Assembly: GCF_949628215.1 (NCBI RefSeq)
Contig: NC_134288.1
Span: 10,857,682-10,921,681, forward strand
DNA: 64,000 bases
Reading direction: 5' to 3'
DNA from: Phalacrocorax aristotelis
Taxonomy: Eukaryota; Chordata; Aves; Suliformes; Phalacrocoracidae
Shown here piece by piece: positions 25,901 through 38,600 of the stretch. Below the pieces are notes generated by a model. That model saw nothing but the letters and a program-made list of their open reading frames with translations, made no database searches and had not been told where the DNA came from. How positions within the stretch are numbered: position 1 is the first letter of the stretch; each line of letters begins with the position of its first letter. A program made the translations under genes and the position numbers.

Positions 25901-28900
25901 TAAGAAAAAGGAGGGGGAAGCTGAGTGCTGAGCTGATATTCAGGTGTTTTTCGTCTTAGGTGTCAGCGCCTGGGAAAACAGGAGAGCAGAGCAAAGCAAT
26001 TGTTACTTTTGTGAGAAAGGTGGAGCTGGATGGAGAGCTGAGAACTGCCCTGTGGGAGATGCTCCATTAGGAAATTGCCTTCGTGACCAAGTGCAAGAAA
26101 GTGGCTCAGCAGGGAGCTAATGTCTTCCATGGAGTCCACAGGCTTATCCGCATTGGAACTGTGCTGTTATGGGGACCTTAGGTGCCTCCTAAAGCCCGAG
26201 AGTTTAATTTGTCTTTTTGTGCAGATTAAAAAAGAGAACACTTTCAGTTCCCAGAGGAAAAGAAAAAAAGGTTAATCCACAGATAAGTGATTAATTGATT
26301 TTTGTTTGTACTGAACATTCTGGAAATGTTTGGGAACATTGGTTGGGATAATGGCTGTTGGCTCTCAGCATGCAGAGAAAGTAGAGCTAGAAGTAATTAA
26401 TTAGGTGTAAATTAATTTCCCACCTTTTAAGAGCACAAGTTGGCCTTAAAATCCACTTGAAGGTGGGCTGAAGGAGGTAAGCAGTGGGCCAGCCACCCCA
26501 GCATGTTCCCACATTGGAGGCAGCGAGGGAAGGCAACTCTGCCATCACCTAGGAGGGAGTGAGGAAAGGGGCAGCGGAGAGGGATCTGTGCATTGGGGGA
26601 GAGCAGGTTTTGCAGGACCAGGCTGAGCAATTGCACCTAGACTTTGAATTCTTGTTGAGAAATGTCTTGGAGGAGAGGGACCAGCAAGGTCCCCTCTTCG
26701 TGGAGGGAAGCAAGAGAGAGCTGAAGGTTTGCAATCTGCACACCCTAAGCTCAGGATTAGCTGAGATGCCTCAAACTCTGGGGACACAGGAGTGTGCCTG
26801 GAGGCAATGTTGTCCCCTGTCGATGCTGGATGGGTGGTAAAGGTGGGTGGATTGCTGCTTTTTCCTCCCACTGGTTAAAAAAAAACAAAACACCAAACCC
26901 AACTTTTTTTTCTGTTTCACAGTGGTGAAGTTGCCCATCATGGTTCAAAAATGCAGTTGTTATTCCCTCAAGTTGTAACATCAGTTAGAGCAGTGAGGGT
27001 TACAGGCAGGTTGATGAATTGCCTCCAAGTCCAGACCTTCTGGAAGGATGGACTGGAACAAGCTTGACCTTTGGGAAGCTTGGGTGAGCCCAGCCAGGTC
27101 TGTGGTAAACAGAGGAAGACTGCAGCTCCCAGGAGTCCTTTGCTAACACAGTCTTAGGTGATGGAATAATTTCCTGAAGCCTAAGCTGACAATACTTATT
27201 TTTGTGTGGGCTGTTAAAGAACAGTGATTTAATTTCTTAATTTCAATTACCACCCCCCCCCCCCCCCCCCGTTGATCTAGGGGGGAAAGTGTCTGAATCC
27301 ATTCACAGCCCCATCTCATGCTCCCTGTGTGCATTGCCTTGCTTATGCCAACTGCAAGGATTCAAACAAAAAAGCAAAACTCGCCTACCCTGAGATGCTG
27401 CTGCTCTGGGGTTCACAACACTGGAGCCTGTCTGTTTCTGTGTAATTCTGCTTAGCAAGTACCAAAGCTTTGAAGCCCTGGCAGTTGCCTGCTTGTGTTG
27501 GATTTGCAATGTGTTTTGCTTGTTCATCCCACCACAATAGGAAAGACGTTGGTATTTTTCCTTTACAGCTTTTGGTTATATAAGTTTATCTGATCTGGGC
27601 TGGCTTTCTAAGAACCCACTCTCTTGCTCAGCTACTCTGGTTTCTGGGTCAGGAAGAGCCTGACTCAAGCTTACATGGGGACCTCGAGTGCTTGCATCAA
27701 AGTTCACCTGCTCCAAAAGCTTCCCTTGCCTTTCAAGGTCAAATGTAGGATCATTTGTTCTTGCTTTCTCAAGCCACTTTCAAACATCTTACTTCTAATA
27801 CAAGCACAGCTTAGAGCTCTAAGAGGGGTAAAAAACAGACTTTATATTCTGGATTGTGGATCCCCTGGCTGTTGTTCTTGCAAACCTGGCTATCTCACCA
27901 TGTATCTCAACAGAGTTCAGAGTGTGGCAGTGATAATGTTCCTCCAAGCATTCAAATAACCTGTCAAGAGATGAAGCTCAGAGCACTGGGGGGAGGTGGG
28001 GTACGGTGCTGAGAGTGCAGTTGTAGGTTTGCTGTTCAAAATCAATTTGACAAAAAGAGCTTTTTAGGTCAAATCAGACCCCATAATATTCCAACACACA
28101 TCAAACTGGAAACAGTGCAGTAGTTTATGGGTTTAAGTGTTGCCCTTAAATGAACTTGCCCTCCGTTAATAAAACACGTAATTGGCTGCCATTTCTGGCA
28201 ACATTTCTGCAAAGGCTATTGGTATAGTAAATTATAGATGAGCTGTAGTTTCAAAATTATACCTATTTGAGCTCTTATTTTGCCCATGAGGGGAACATCC
28301 TGGAGCTGAAATGTTAGATTCAATCACAGAGTCACTGTTGAGTTTCCATTTCTGCAGACTCTGCATGTATCCTTGGGTAGGCGATCACATCTTTCTTTGC
28401 ATCATTTCCCATGTGTGAAAAGGACATTATTACCATTAAAGCAAGGTGAATCTTCTGTTGGAGTGGTCAGTTCATGCAATAAAAGTATTATAGAAATGAC
28501 AAAACCCTTTGAAGTAGAGTTGACTCATGACTTTATCTGCAAACTACCCGTTTCTTTAGAAAGATCTGTTGTGATATTTTGATTTCTGATACAAACCTCA
28601 TTCCTCACCAGTTTTTAGCTGCCGCTGGCCATCTTACCCATTCTGATTTGACAGCTCACATTAGCCATTGTCTTTGGCTATGAGCCCATACAAAATGGCT
28701 AATCAGCTTACTCCTGGACCATAAGATGCCTTTCAAACCAGCTTACCAGGTAAAGCTCTCACCAATATTTATAATAATGAAGCCATATGTGATGAAATCC
28801 TAGATTAGCCTTACTGAAGTAATTTTTCAAAAAGCATGGTCCAAGTTGACATCCTCAGGCTTTCGTGGTCCTCACTTACAGTCTAAGGGAATAAGCTTCT

Positions 28901-30303
28901 GCCCATGAAACTGATTGTGAAGGCACCATTTGTATTGTTGCAGGAGCTGGGCTGAGCTGTGTGTTGATAAGCATGTGGGAGGTAGAAAGGAAAGGGTGGT
29001 GGTCAATCCCTTGTTATGTAAGAAAAATACAGCACCTCCTTCCTAAAGTGGCAGAATGCCCTCTTCGGTAGACTTCAGTGTCTTACCTATTATGGCCAGG
29101 TGGAGTTCTAACCATCGCTTATTCCTCCATTTCAGATTCACCAAGATGAAGACAGCAACCAACATTTACATCTTTAACCTCGCTCTGGCAGATACCTTGT
29201 GTCTGATGACCTTACCCTTCCAGGGTACAGACACGTTTCTGGGTTTCTGGCCCTTTGGCAATGTCCTCTGCAAGATTGCCATCTCTATAGACTACTATAA
29301 CATGTTCACAAGCACCTTCACCCTGACAATGATGAGTGTGGACCGCTATATTGCTATCTGTCACCCTATTAAAGCACTAGACATCCGCACTCCCCACAAG
29401 GCCAAAGTGGTGAACGTCTGCATCTGGGCACTGGCTTCTGTCTTTGGCATCCCAGCAATGGTGATGGGATCTGCAGAGAATGAAAACAATGGTCAGTAAA
29501 AATGCATCCAACGGGTGGGAGGTGTTGTTGGCCAGGAGTGCCCATGGGCTTGGGGAGCCATGGGAGAGGGGTACCAGTTTCATCAGTGTGGTGAGCTCTC
29601 TGCTACAAAGCCATCTTAACTCTTTCCGCTCTTTCCTTTCTGCACTTGCCTCTCTGCATCACTGCTACTGCTTTCCCAGTATTAAACATGCCTAAACTAA
29701 ACTGAATGTGCAGGTGCTTTCTTTTCTTCTTGATATGGGTTTGCTGATCTTACCTTCCTTTTTATGTTTTGACTTGCAGAAATAGATTGTCTAATTAAAC
29801 TCCCTTCACCTGTGGATTACTGGGATCCAGTGTTTGGCATCTGTGTCTTTCTCTTCTCCTTTATGATCCCCGTGTTGATCATCACCATTTGCTACAGTCT
29901 CATGATCAGACGACTCAAAAACGTCCGTGTCCTCTCAGGCTCCAAGGAGAAGGATCGAAACCTGAGGCGCATCACCCGAATGGTCCTGGTGGTGGTGGCA
30001 GTCTTTATCATTTGCTGGACTCCCATCCAGATTTTTGTGCTGGTCCAGTGCTTGGGTGCCAAGGCAGAAAGCGAGCTCGAGCTGGCCATCTCCTGCTTCT
30101 GCACCGCGCTGGGGTATGCCAACAGCAGCCTGAACCCTGTGCTCTATGCCTTCTTAGATGAGAACTTCAAGGCGTGCTTCAAGAAGTTCTGCTTCCCCAC
30201 TGCCTTCAGGACCGAGCTCCAGATGTCCAACAGGATGTGCAGCATCGCCAAGGATGTGGCCTATGCCTGCAAGAACTCAGAAGGGACTAACAATCCGGCC
30301 TGA
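19754..30303 (+). CDS. OPRL1: Nociceptin/orphanin FQ opioid-like receptor (three coding exons)
   Basis: Joining 19754-19980, 29136-29491 and 29780-30303 gives 1107 bases and a 368-residue class A GPCR; human OPRL1 has 370. Known role: plasma-membrane receptor for nociceptin, coupled to Gi/o. Visible features: sequons at N20, N26 and N37; GN of TM1 at 66-67; D95 in TM2; the C121-C198 disulfide pair; ligand-anchoring D128 and Y129 in TM3; DRY at 145-147; CWTP at 273-276; NPVLY at 313-317; C327 and C332 as possible palmitoylation sites. Q278 in TM6 and T303 in TM7 are nociceptin-receptor residues where mu, delta and kappa receptors have His and Ile, so this is OPRL1 and not another opioid receptor. 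ATG 19754 has A at -3 and G at +4. Introns fall after TM1 and in loop 2, as in other opioid receptor genes. No frameshift or premature stop is seen. Confidence 0.97.
19981..29135 (+). other. OPRL1: OPRL1 intron 1 (9155 bp)
   Basis: The intron has GT...AG ends. Its acceptor is a clean pyrimidine tract ending CCATTTCAG before 29136. It contains no supportable gene. It holds a poly-T run near 22583-22596, an 18-base poly-C tract at 27253-27270, and three AT-rich, homeodomain-motif-rich stretches near 22955-23200, 26180-26420 and 28140-28260 that are candidate intronic enhancers. The remainder is featureless to my reading. Confidence 0.9.
27253..27270 (+). repeat. Poly-C tract (18 C) in OPRL1 intron 1
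   Basis: A run of 18 uninterrupted C residues lies about 1.9 kb upstream of OPRL1 coding exon 2. It is a length-unstable homopolymer and a potential i-motif on the opposite face of a G tract. Confidence 0.9.
29136..29491 (+). CDS. OPRL1: OPRL1 coding exon 2 (TM2 to TM4)
   Basis: This exon encodes [13 protein letters not shown] through TM4 and the start of extracellular loop 2. The acceptor is TTTCAG|A and the donor is AATG|GTCAGT. It carries D95, C121, D128 and the DRY motif. Reading through the donor stops at TAA within three codons (NGQ-stop), so intron 2 retention would truncate the receptor after TM4. Confidence 0.97.
29492..29779 (+). other. OPRL1: OPRL1 intron 2 (288 bp)
   Basis: This short intron has GTCAGT at its 5' end and a strong pyrimidine-rich 3' end (CTTGCAG). 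It interrupts a loop-2 codon after its first base (G|AA, Glu195). Confidence 0.95.
29780..30303 (+). CDS. OPRL1: OPRL1 coding exon 3 (loop 2 to C-terminus)
   Basis: This exon encodes [11 protein letters not shown] of loop 2, TM5 to TM7, helix 8 and the cytoplasmic tail, ending NNPA-stop (TGA 30301-30303). It carries C198, CWTP, Q278, T303 and NPVLY. The third intracellular loop ([21 protein letters not shown]) is very close to the human one, in keeping with conserved Gi/o coupling. Confidence 0.97.
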
Positions 30304-32650
30304 CTAGGCATGGAAATTCCCATGGTGGCTGTCGCCCAGCAGAGTCCAACCACCCCCACATCAGAGCTAACCCAGATAACAGCTCTTTAGCAGGACCTCA
30401 AAACTGAGAGGCAAGAAACCGAGGAAACAATTTGGGGGTTGGGAAAACTGGATACTGCAAGAGCATGCAGAAAAAGTGAGCCCATTTGACGTATTTTTAA
30501 TTCCAGTGCACCCTGCGCTAAGGAACGTGTTTGAAATCAGCTCTTTGATTCCTGCAAAACCCTGGGGGTTTGCAACTTTATTGAGAATTTGGGAATTAAG
30601 GGTTTAAAATGGGCACTGCTGCTGGGAATTACACTTCTGCTGCTGGGAGACAGACAAAATACAAACTATTCCATGTCTTTTTTCCTCCCAGAGTTGTTTA
30701 AGGCGCTAACAGCTCACGTGGCTCACCAGGCACTCGGGTGTGGGTTTTATTCCCGCAGTATCACCCTGAGATCAGACTTTGCTGAAGCCAAAGTGGGCAG
30801 CAGCTGTCAGACAAAAACCCAAGATGGTCTCCAGGATGAGTCATCACATCACAAAAGAAGGGATGTGGGGAGGGAGAGGAGGGAGCTGGTGGAAAGGGAA
30901 ATCCGAACTGCCCCAAGGCAGGCAGCCGGGGCTAGGAGCCTGGGGAGGACAGTGCCAGCTCCTGTGGAAGGGGTCTGCAGTAAACCCTTGAGAGGGGAGC
31001 AAGGTGATGAGAAGGGAGTGTCAAAACTGATTAATGTAGCTCAGAAGAGGAGGAAAAAAAGATGGGTGAAATGAACACAGATCCTTGTTTACATGCTGCT
31101 ATTGCTTTTTTTAAAAAATTGTGTATTTCCATTGTAATAATGGACAGAATGAGTCTGTATATACACATCTCTATAGTGCTATAGGTACAGATAAAAAGTA
31201 GGATTTCATCTTGCCAAGCATGCCTTGGGGATCTTCCTCAGTGAGAGGAGGAAAGAATGAAGTGGCCTATGCATACATATATTTATGTGTAGGGGAAAGA
31301 CATTTTGGAGAAGTCAGAACAGGAGCTCTTCCAGAAGACATGGACATTTCTGGCAGGAGGGGCAGCCTGAAACAGTCCCACCTGCTCCATGCAAGGTAAG
31401 TGGGGCAAAACCATACAAAAGGTGGGGTTGTTTTTGTTGTTGTTGTTTTTGTTTTTTTTTTTTAATGAAGCGAGATCCACAATGCTGAGAGCACTTGGGA
31501 AATGCTGCTGAGGTACCACCCCTCCTGCTGACCATAGATTGATTTTCCTCTCCCAGTAGGTCAGAGCTTTGTGTAAAATGAAATGCCCTGTCATTTCATT
31601 TGATAATGAAAGCATTCCCGAAGAGTTTAACCACTGAATTCCCTCCATGCTGGCAGGGACAGCAGATTTGTATTCTCCCTGTAGTACAAAACCCTGGGGA
31701 AATCTGGGCAGCGGTGACCAGTGGTGCTGATGGGGAAGCAAAGCAACGACCTCCATTTGGAGATGGGAGGTCAGCTCCAACGCGAGAACCGGCAGCATTG
31801 TCCGGACTGTACAGATTTCATGTGAATATATTTCCTGTGCTCTGGTCTATGAGATTCTGTACTTTTAATGTATTGATTTGCCAATATTTTAATCCTGTCA
31901 TGTTCTTTATATATGCTGTATAAAAGAATCCAATGTTATATTTCTATGTAGAGTGGTTCCCTTATGGTTGGGCTTAAATTATAGATGCAAATCCAGTGTC
32001 CCACGTATAGGACCCAGATCCCTTGTAAACTGCTCAAGCTGGGAGGATTTTCATGCTGATTAGCATTTGACTGGGAATCTGGAGGGATACCAGGCAAACT
32101 TTGCAATTAGTGCTTCCCCTGAATAATGTAAGGGGAGGAGGAAATCTGGGCACTTTAAGCACTTTGGAATGGGTGTTTATCCCCAAGCACTCACTAGGAA
32201 ATCTCATACAACCCCCAAGCATGCTAAAAACAGCTCCCTGAGAACCATGCTGCTGGCAAGTTGTATCCATGCCATTGAAAAAATTAGTTTGGTGGGCTAT
32301 TGTTTGTGGATACAATAACAGCATTGGTGCAACCTCGAGTCTTCTCAGCCCATCAGCCATCGTATGGTCTGACAGAGTGCTGGGTACGGTTGTACGTGAA
32401 GCTGGGAAGTGACTGCTGGGCTTTTCTTGCAGTGCTATTGGGGAGCAGGAGAGCGTTTGTTAGTGGCTGGCTAAGGCACAGCCACACTCCCTTTGTAGTT
32501 CTTGGTTGGGTTTTTAAATAGATTTATGTCACCTGAAAAATATACAGCAGTGTTTGGCATTTTTTTAAGTAAGAATTTTGTTATAATGACTATGCTGCAA
32601 TGATCTTACATAATCAAGTACTCAATAAATGTGCGTTTACTAAGCTTTTG
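30304..32650 (+). other. OPRL1: Probable OPRL1 3' UTR
   Basis: The stretch from the OPRL1 stop codon to a canonical AATAAA at 32624-32629 is AT-leaning and has no further gene. It includes a T/G-rich simple repeat (about 31430-31463). If the AATAAA signal is used, the 3' UTR is about 2.3 kb. Earlier polyadenylation at a non-canonical signal cannot be excluded. Confidence 0.5.
32624..32629 (+). terminator. OPRL1: Candidate OPRL1 polyadenylation signal
   Basis: AATAAA in CTCAATAAATGTGCG is followed by a GT/T-rich stretch from about 32631 to 32665, as expected downstream of a cleavage site. A second AATAAA lies at 32904-32909. Confidence 0.55.
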
Positions 32651-32659
32651 GGTAATTTT

Positions 32660-35600
32660 GTGGCCCTTGCAGTGAATGTGTTTAGGCATTCTGTTCAATG
32701 CTCAGTGGAGTTTGTGATAAGAGCAACAAAAACCTGAAAGCAAAAGCTTTATTGTACTGTGCCTATGGAATTAAAGGCCTGCAATCGGCTGGCTGGCTGA
32801 AGTGCAGGCTCTTTTAATTCTCCTCTGAAATGGTTGTGTTGGTATGATTTTACAATTACCACAGTGTAAATTGCAATTTCCTAGGTGGCTACTTGTGTGC
32901 ATTAATAAAGGAAAATACCCCCCCCCCGTATTTTGAATGATGTGGAGTCCAAAAGATTTAGCTGTGTGCATCAAGGGGTTGTTTCAACACCGGCACTGCT
33001 GGGATCTTTGCATGTGGGCTTATTTTTCCAGCCAAAACCACTGCTGAGCACATGCAATAACACTGAAGCATCCCATCCCTTTTTACTGAGGCCAGTGGGA
33101 ACTTCTGTAATGCAGGCAACTTTGTCTGCAGGCAACCTGGACACAGAAAATGTGAAAATGCTAGAAAATCAGTAGTTGGAGATGAGTGTGAGCTGTGCAC
33201 ACCCTGCCAGCCTCCACAGTTACTCTGGGTCTCGCAACAGGCAGCTCTCCTGTGCAGGTAGGGCAGTGATGCTGGCAGCTGCCTGCTGTTAGAGGTGAAG
33301 TCTGAGGTAGGATTAAAATTGAACTCTTTCCACTTACTCCCCACACACTTCTCAGAAGTTATGGGGTTAGGCATGATCATGGAGAACACTGAATTACAGA
33401 ACTGCTCTGAAAATAAAGCCACAGCTCTATCCTGTAGCCAGGAAAGATGGATTAGCTGGTGAGATGTGCAATATGGAAAGTGCCTTCTCTCTGCACAGAG
33501 ATCAGTATTCCTACCCAGGCAGGTAAGTATAAGGAGAGGGTTTTTATTAGCAGTGGTGATTTTCTTCTTTTAAAAAAAAAGAAAACAAGGAGAAAGAAAA
33601 TTGGTGGGGAAAAATTGAAATCTTTATTTCTTTTCTAGTTCAGTTAATTATAAGTACCCAGCAGTGAGTTCTTATAGCAAAACCATAAACCAAAGTGCTT
33701 TATTCAGTATTATGAGATTTATCAATATACTAAGTGTTCTCCCTGCTGCTGCTGGCTCGAGTCAACTGCTGGAAAGGCAGAGGAATGGATGAGCTGGGGG
33801 CTGAGCTCTCCCTCAGGGAGCTCCTTGGCTCATGGCACTGGCACATCTGAGCAAAGCTCTGCCTTTTGAAGGGTGCTTTGCTCTGCTGGTGCGCATGTCC
33901 CTTCCTCTCTCCCTGTCCAGGCTGTTCAGCCAACAACTTTCCCCCAACATGAATCACAATTTCTAAAAGCAGAAATTTGTACCCTTAGTGAAGTTTGGAT
34001 GGTTTTATGCCATGGGAAGGACTTACCCAGGGAGGTGTTGAGTTATCCTTTACCAAGCTGCAGGTAAGAATGAGGTTAGTTTGTCTGGGTGAGTATTCAG
34101 TCGAAATCACCCTCCTCTTGCCCACTGCCCGTAGGAGCCACAAAGCCTTTCACCTGCTCTGAATTCCTCTGTCCCCCAACGCTGATGACAATTTTAGCAG
34201 ATGGAAGAAGTCCTGACTGCAGAAGGCAAAAGCTGCATTTGCCTCACATGGTGCCCCTTGCTCTGCAGCCGGGGAATTGCCCTGATGAAGATGCTCTCTC
34301 ATGATGAGCAGTTCCCATGTCTGTTTTCCCACGGTGTTTTCGTGAGGAACTAGACTGTAAATATGTTTCCCCCTCCTCCTCTTCTTTTTTTTTTTTTTTT
34401 TAATTATTTCCCCCGAGGAAGATTTGTTAACTCTTTAAGGAGCTGTAACTGGACTCTGATCTCTCTTTGGGTGCTTTGGAATATAATTTCTGGGTAGGAC
34501 AATGTGTGCCCGGAATGGGATGCCTCTCACCCTGCAATGCTTTGTGGGGAAAATGGGTGCTTTCCACAGTTACAGCCTCTTTGTTTAAATGAAAAGGGTC
34601 TCCAGAAGCAGCTGATGCCGGTGTGGTCTTTGCTACCTGTTCAGAAGAGGGACTCTTAGAGTGGCAGTGCCAGAAAAACTCCAGTTTGCTTTCCCACACA
34701 TTTCCATGTGCTTTCCTTCAGCTATTTTTGTAGATATGCATAAAAAAATTTCTCCTTCCTTCAACAGGGGGAACGTCCTTCAGTCAGATCCTGAGCTGTA
34801 GCCCTGATTTTGCATTCATGGCTTAATGCTGTGTTTCTGTGTGAACCTCTCTGGTGGCAGAGCTTCATTGCTGTGACTTTGCAGAATCAGCTGGTAATTC
34901 ACATCCCTGATCTTCACCTCCCAAGCCCTGGCCAGGGCTGTCTGAAGAACCAGTTCTTACTCCCTGGCCTTCTGCTGTGTTGAGGGGAACCATGCGGCTG
35001 AGGTGGGAGAGATGGAGGGTTGCAGGAGGGAAAAGTGTCTCAGCTTCACGGTGAAAAAGGCTTATGAGGTGGTGAGGCTGGAATAAGGGAGAGGAAATGG
35101 CAGGTGGTCCTGAGGCTTCAGCATGAGCCCATAATCCAAGAGTCATTGTGGTGCACGAGGAACAAAGATAGACTGTAAGAAAATAGAGCGTATGCTGTGT
35201 GATGCCAATGGGTGTTTGACACATGGGTTTTTTGGGGATGGGGGTGTGATGTGACAGGATCTATAGCCCCTCCTTGCCATGGCTGAGCTGATGCACATCT
35301 ATTTTGAGTGGCCCACAGTGGCTGCAAGCACCTGTGCTCTTGCCCCTTTAGATTGGGGCTACATGTCACCTTTGCTCAAAATGCGTGGTAACAGGTGCGT
35401 TAAGGCCATAACTCATTTTGAAAGAAGGAATTTTATGGACTTTTTTTTCAAGAAAAGGGACTGCTATTGGGGTGGGTGCACTTTAGGTCAAAAAGCCTCA
35501 CAGCTCATGAACTCTCTTTGTTCCTTTTTTTCAGCACCCTGAAGCCTGGGTAAATTGCATGACAGAATGAAATAATCAATAAATAGAGCAACGTGGTTAT

Positions 35601-38600
35601 GTATCTTGGCAACGATGATGCTAGTCAACCATGTAAACTGAGTTTGGTTTCCCTCTCTCCCTTAATACAGTGAAATCCCAGCTGTCTGCAGTAACAGTGA
35701 TGCTGGCTCTCTGTAGTGCTGGGGGACACAGGCAGCCCTTGCCCCCACCTGCTGCCACTCCTACTACACACAAGGTTTCTGCTTCAGCAACCCAACAACT
35801 CACTGCTAAATGCTCCTTGGGGTAGAAAGTACACAATAATATTCAACGCCAGCTGGGATCACCCCTGGAGAACACATCCTGTGTACGGATTCTTGGGGAT
35901 CTGGTCCCCCCTATGGTTAGGCTGCTGGAAGGGCCTCTGGGAACAAACCCCATCCCTCTGTGCTGGCACATGACATAATCTGGGATCTTCCTGAGTAATG
36001 AGCAGGTTGGATCATTTGTGGGTCTGTATAATGTGGTGTTATACACATCCTTGCCTCTTGCTCCTGCTTTGCTCTCAAATCCTTGTGCTTTTTGCAGTAT
36101 ATAGGTGCTGGGTGGGAAATCCTACCTGCAGAGCCCATACAGGCAGCTATTGCTGGGAGGGCTCATAACCTATGCAACCAGCCCACTCTTGCAGCAAAAG
36201 GTATTTTTCCTCCAGTATATGTTGTTGCTGCAAGGGGATGTATCGCCTGTGTGGATGGAGTCCTCCTGCAAGCCTGCAGTGGTTAGGGAGAGCACCCGCT
36301 GCTTCCCTCCCTGCTGGGCCTGCAGCCAGGCAGGATGGGCTGGCGCCAAGAGCTGAGCAGCACCAGCCCTGCCAAACAGCAGATTTTCAGCATAGTGAAG
36401 CGAAGGATGAATCTGCAAGAAACCAAGCAGCAAACTTGATTTTTTCCGAGGAAACCACTGACAGAATTCACATCTTCCCACAGTCTGGTTTTTGGTTACA
36501 TCAGATCACCTTTCTCCTGGCCACAGAGGGGAGACCAGACAAAGTTTGAACTGGCTCTGTCCATTCTATAAACATTGATTTCTCTGTGTGTTTTCAGTCT
36601 GCCATGTGCAGCGAGTGCTCCGAAAAGCTCGTTCCATGCTGATTCATCCAGTGATGGGGAATAAAAACACAAGCCATGTAGTCAATATGAAATCAAGATT
36701 AATGGTTTTTCGGCTTGATTTCCACTGTGTGAAATGAATCCCGTGTTGTGATTTGGCTATTTAATGTTTGTTCAATGTTAGGCATTACTAACAACTTCTC
36801 CGCATGCACAGGGCATTTGCTCAAATAGTTTGGACTTTCCCTCATCTCAGTTTTGCACTGCTCTTGCTTTGCTTAACCACAGAGAAAATTCCCGGAGATA
36901 ATCACTTGCCTGCAGGGATTAAGCGTAAAAGAGCAGAAAATGAGCCCAACCTCTGGTGCTGGTGTTTATCCTCACTCCGTGCATTCCTGCGGCAGCTCAG
37001 AGGTGGGTATGGAAAGCTGACCAGGGCTGCTTTTCCCGCAGTTTGCTTTGGCATCCACACTGGGGTTTAGTTAGACTGCGTTTGGCTGGAAAACTGCCTC
37101 TTGTCTTTTGACGAGTGAGTGTTAGCTGTGCCACTGAGCCCTTCTGCCTTGGGGCTATCTGCCAGGATGGTGTATGATGAGCTGCCCGCTCTGACCTGTC
37201 CAGTCCACTGTGAAACAGTGGCTATCAATCAGCCTCACCTCCCTGGCTTATGATCAGCTTGGAAGGAAGAAGCTCAGCCAAGAGCAGCCTATGGCACAGA
37301 GAAGTCCACTGCCTCCATCGCACAGATAAGAGAAATGTAATTACATTCATAGTATTTCCATCAATACCAAGCAGAAGCAGGTTGAGTCTCAGGGGAGGTT
37401 TTTCGTTGCGTTGAAATCTGACTTTATTAATTACCAGCCTCTGATCGCATTTGAGGGTTAAGTTTATGAAACTGAATCCTTATTTCTCTGCTTTCCTTAT
37501 TCAGCTGCATTATTGAGTTTTGTACAGTGGATGGCTTGGACCTTGGAAACTCCCAAGGTGTCTTGTTCTTCAGGCATGAGTTGTGCAGGGGCAGCAGCGG
37601 AGCAAGGGGAGATGATGGGGACGTACAGAAGTCCTGGGGAAAGACAGAGAAAGAAATATCTCAGGAAACCTGAAAATGGGGACAGTTGCCTGCTGTCGAA
37701 GGTCTTACTCCCAAACCATAGCTTATTTTCCCCTCTCTGGGAATTCCCCCTTCCTACATATGGGATGGTGGTGGCATCACCCAGAGTCCCCCTCCATGCC
37801 CAGTGAGGGGACACTGTGGTGGGTGCTTTACCAGAGCCACCATCAGCCTTCAGTGCAGCCCAGGCTGCTCACCTCCTCCCAGGAAAAGCTTTCCAGCCTC
37901 TCTCTGTTTATCCAGTGAGCATTGGACTTGGCTGTAGGCATTTACGGGAGTGCCTGTTTTTTCTCTAGACATCAGATTTTTTTTTTAAAGGGAAAATAGC
38001 CACTAAACAGCTCTTGAAGCTTCAGGCTAGTGTCTAATTCCACTCAAAGAGCTTTGTTAGAGAATTGTAATACTTTTCTGAGAGAAAATAGAGCAATTGA
38101 GGCTCGTAATTAAAAGCTATTCAGACAGCTTTGATCTTTCCCTCTGCATATCCACTTACCAAAAACATATGCCAATGAGAAACTCTTGGCAATATTTACT
38201 GTCACTATTCTTGGCATTTGCCTTTAAATTAACTCCTCTTCCTCCCTTTCAGCAAAAGGGAGGTGGAGTGTCGTGGTTCAGCCTTAGCTGGCAGCTAAAC
38301 ACCATCCCAGCTAAAACCATGACATGGGGGAAGAGAAATGCGGCAATGTGGCATGTGGCTTTTCAAGAGGGGTTTCTTTGGAAAGCTTATTTTTCTTGGA
38401 GGGTGCCTGGTGTCCTGTCACTCCATGTTGACAGCAAGTGTGGAGCTCCTCTGGAGGCCTCAGAGCTGCCCTGGATCAAGAGTTTATCACCCCAGAAACA
38501 GCTCTTGGCACGGCCTCCATTGCAGTGGTGTTGTAGATGGGCTAAGACCCAACACGCTTTGCCCCAGGCATGGGACAGGGAGCTGCCAGCGCTGTGACCC

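Noticed and set aside
29889-30161. Overlapping 90-codon plus-strand frame and 76-codon minus-strand frame
   Set aside because: Both are shadows of OPRL1 coding exon 3.
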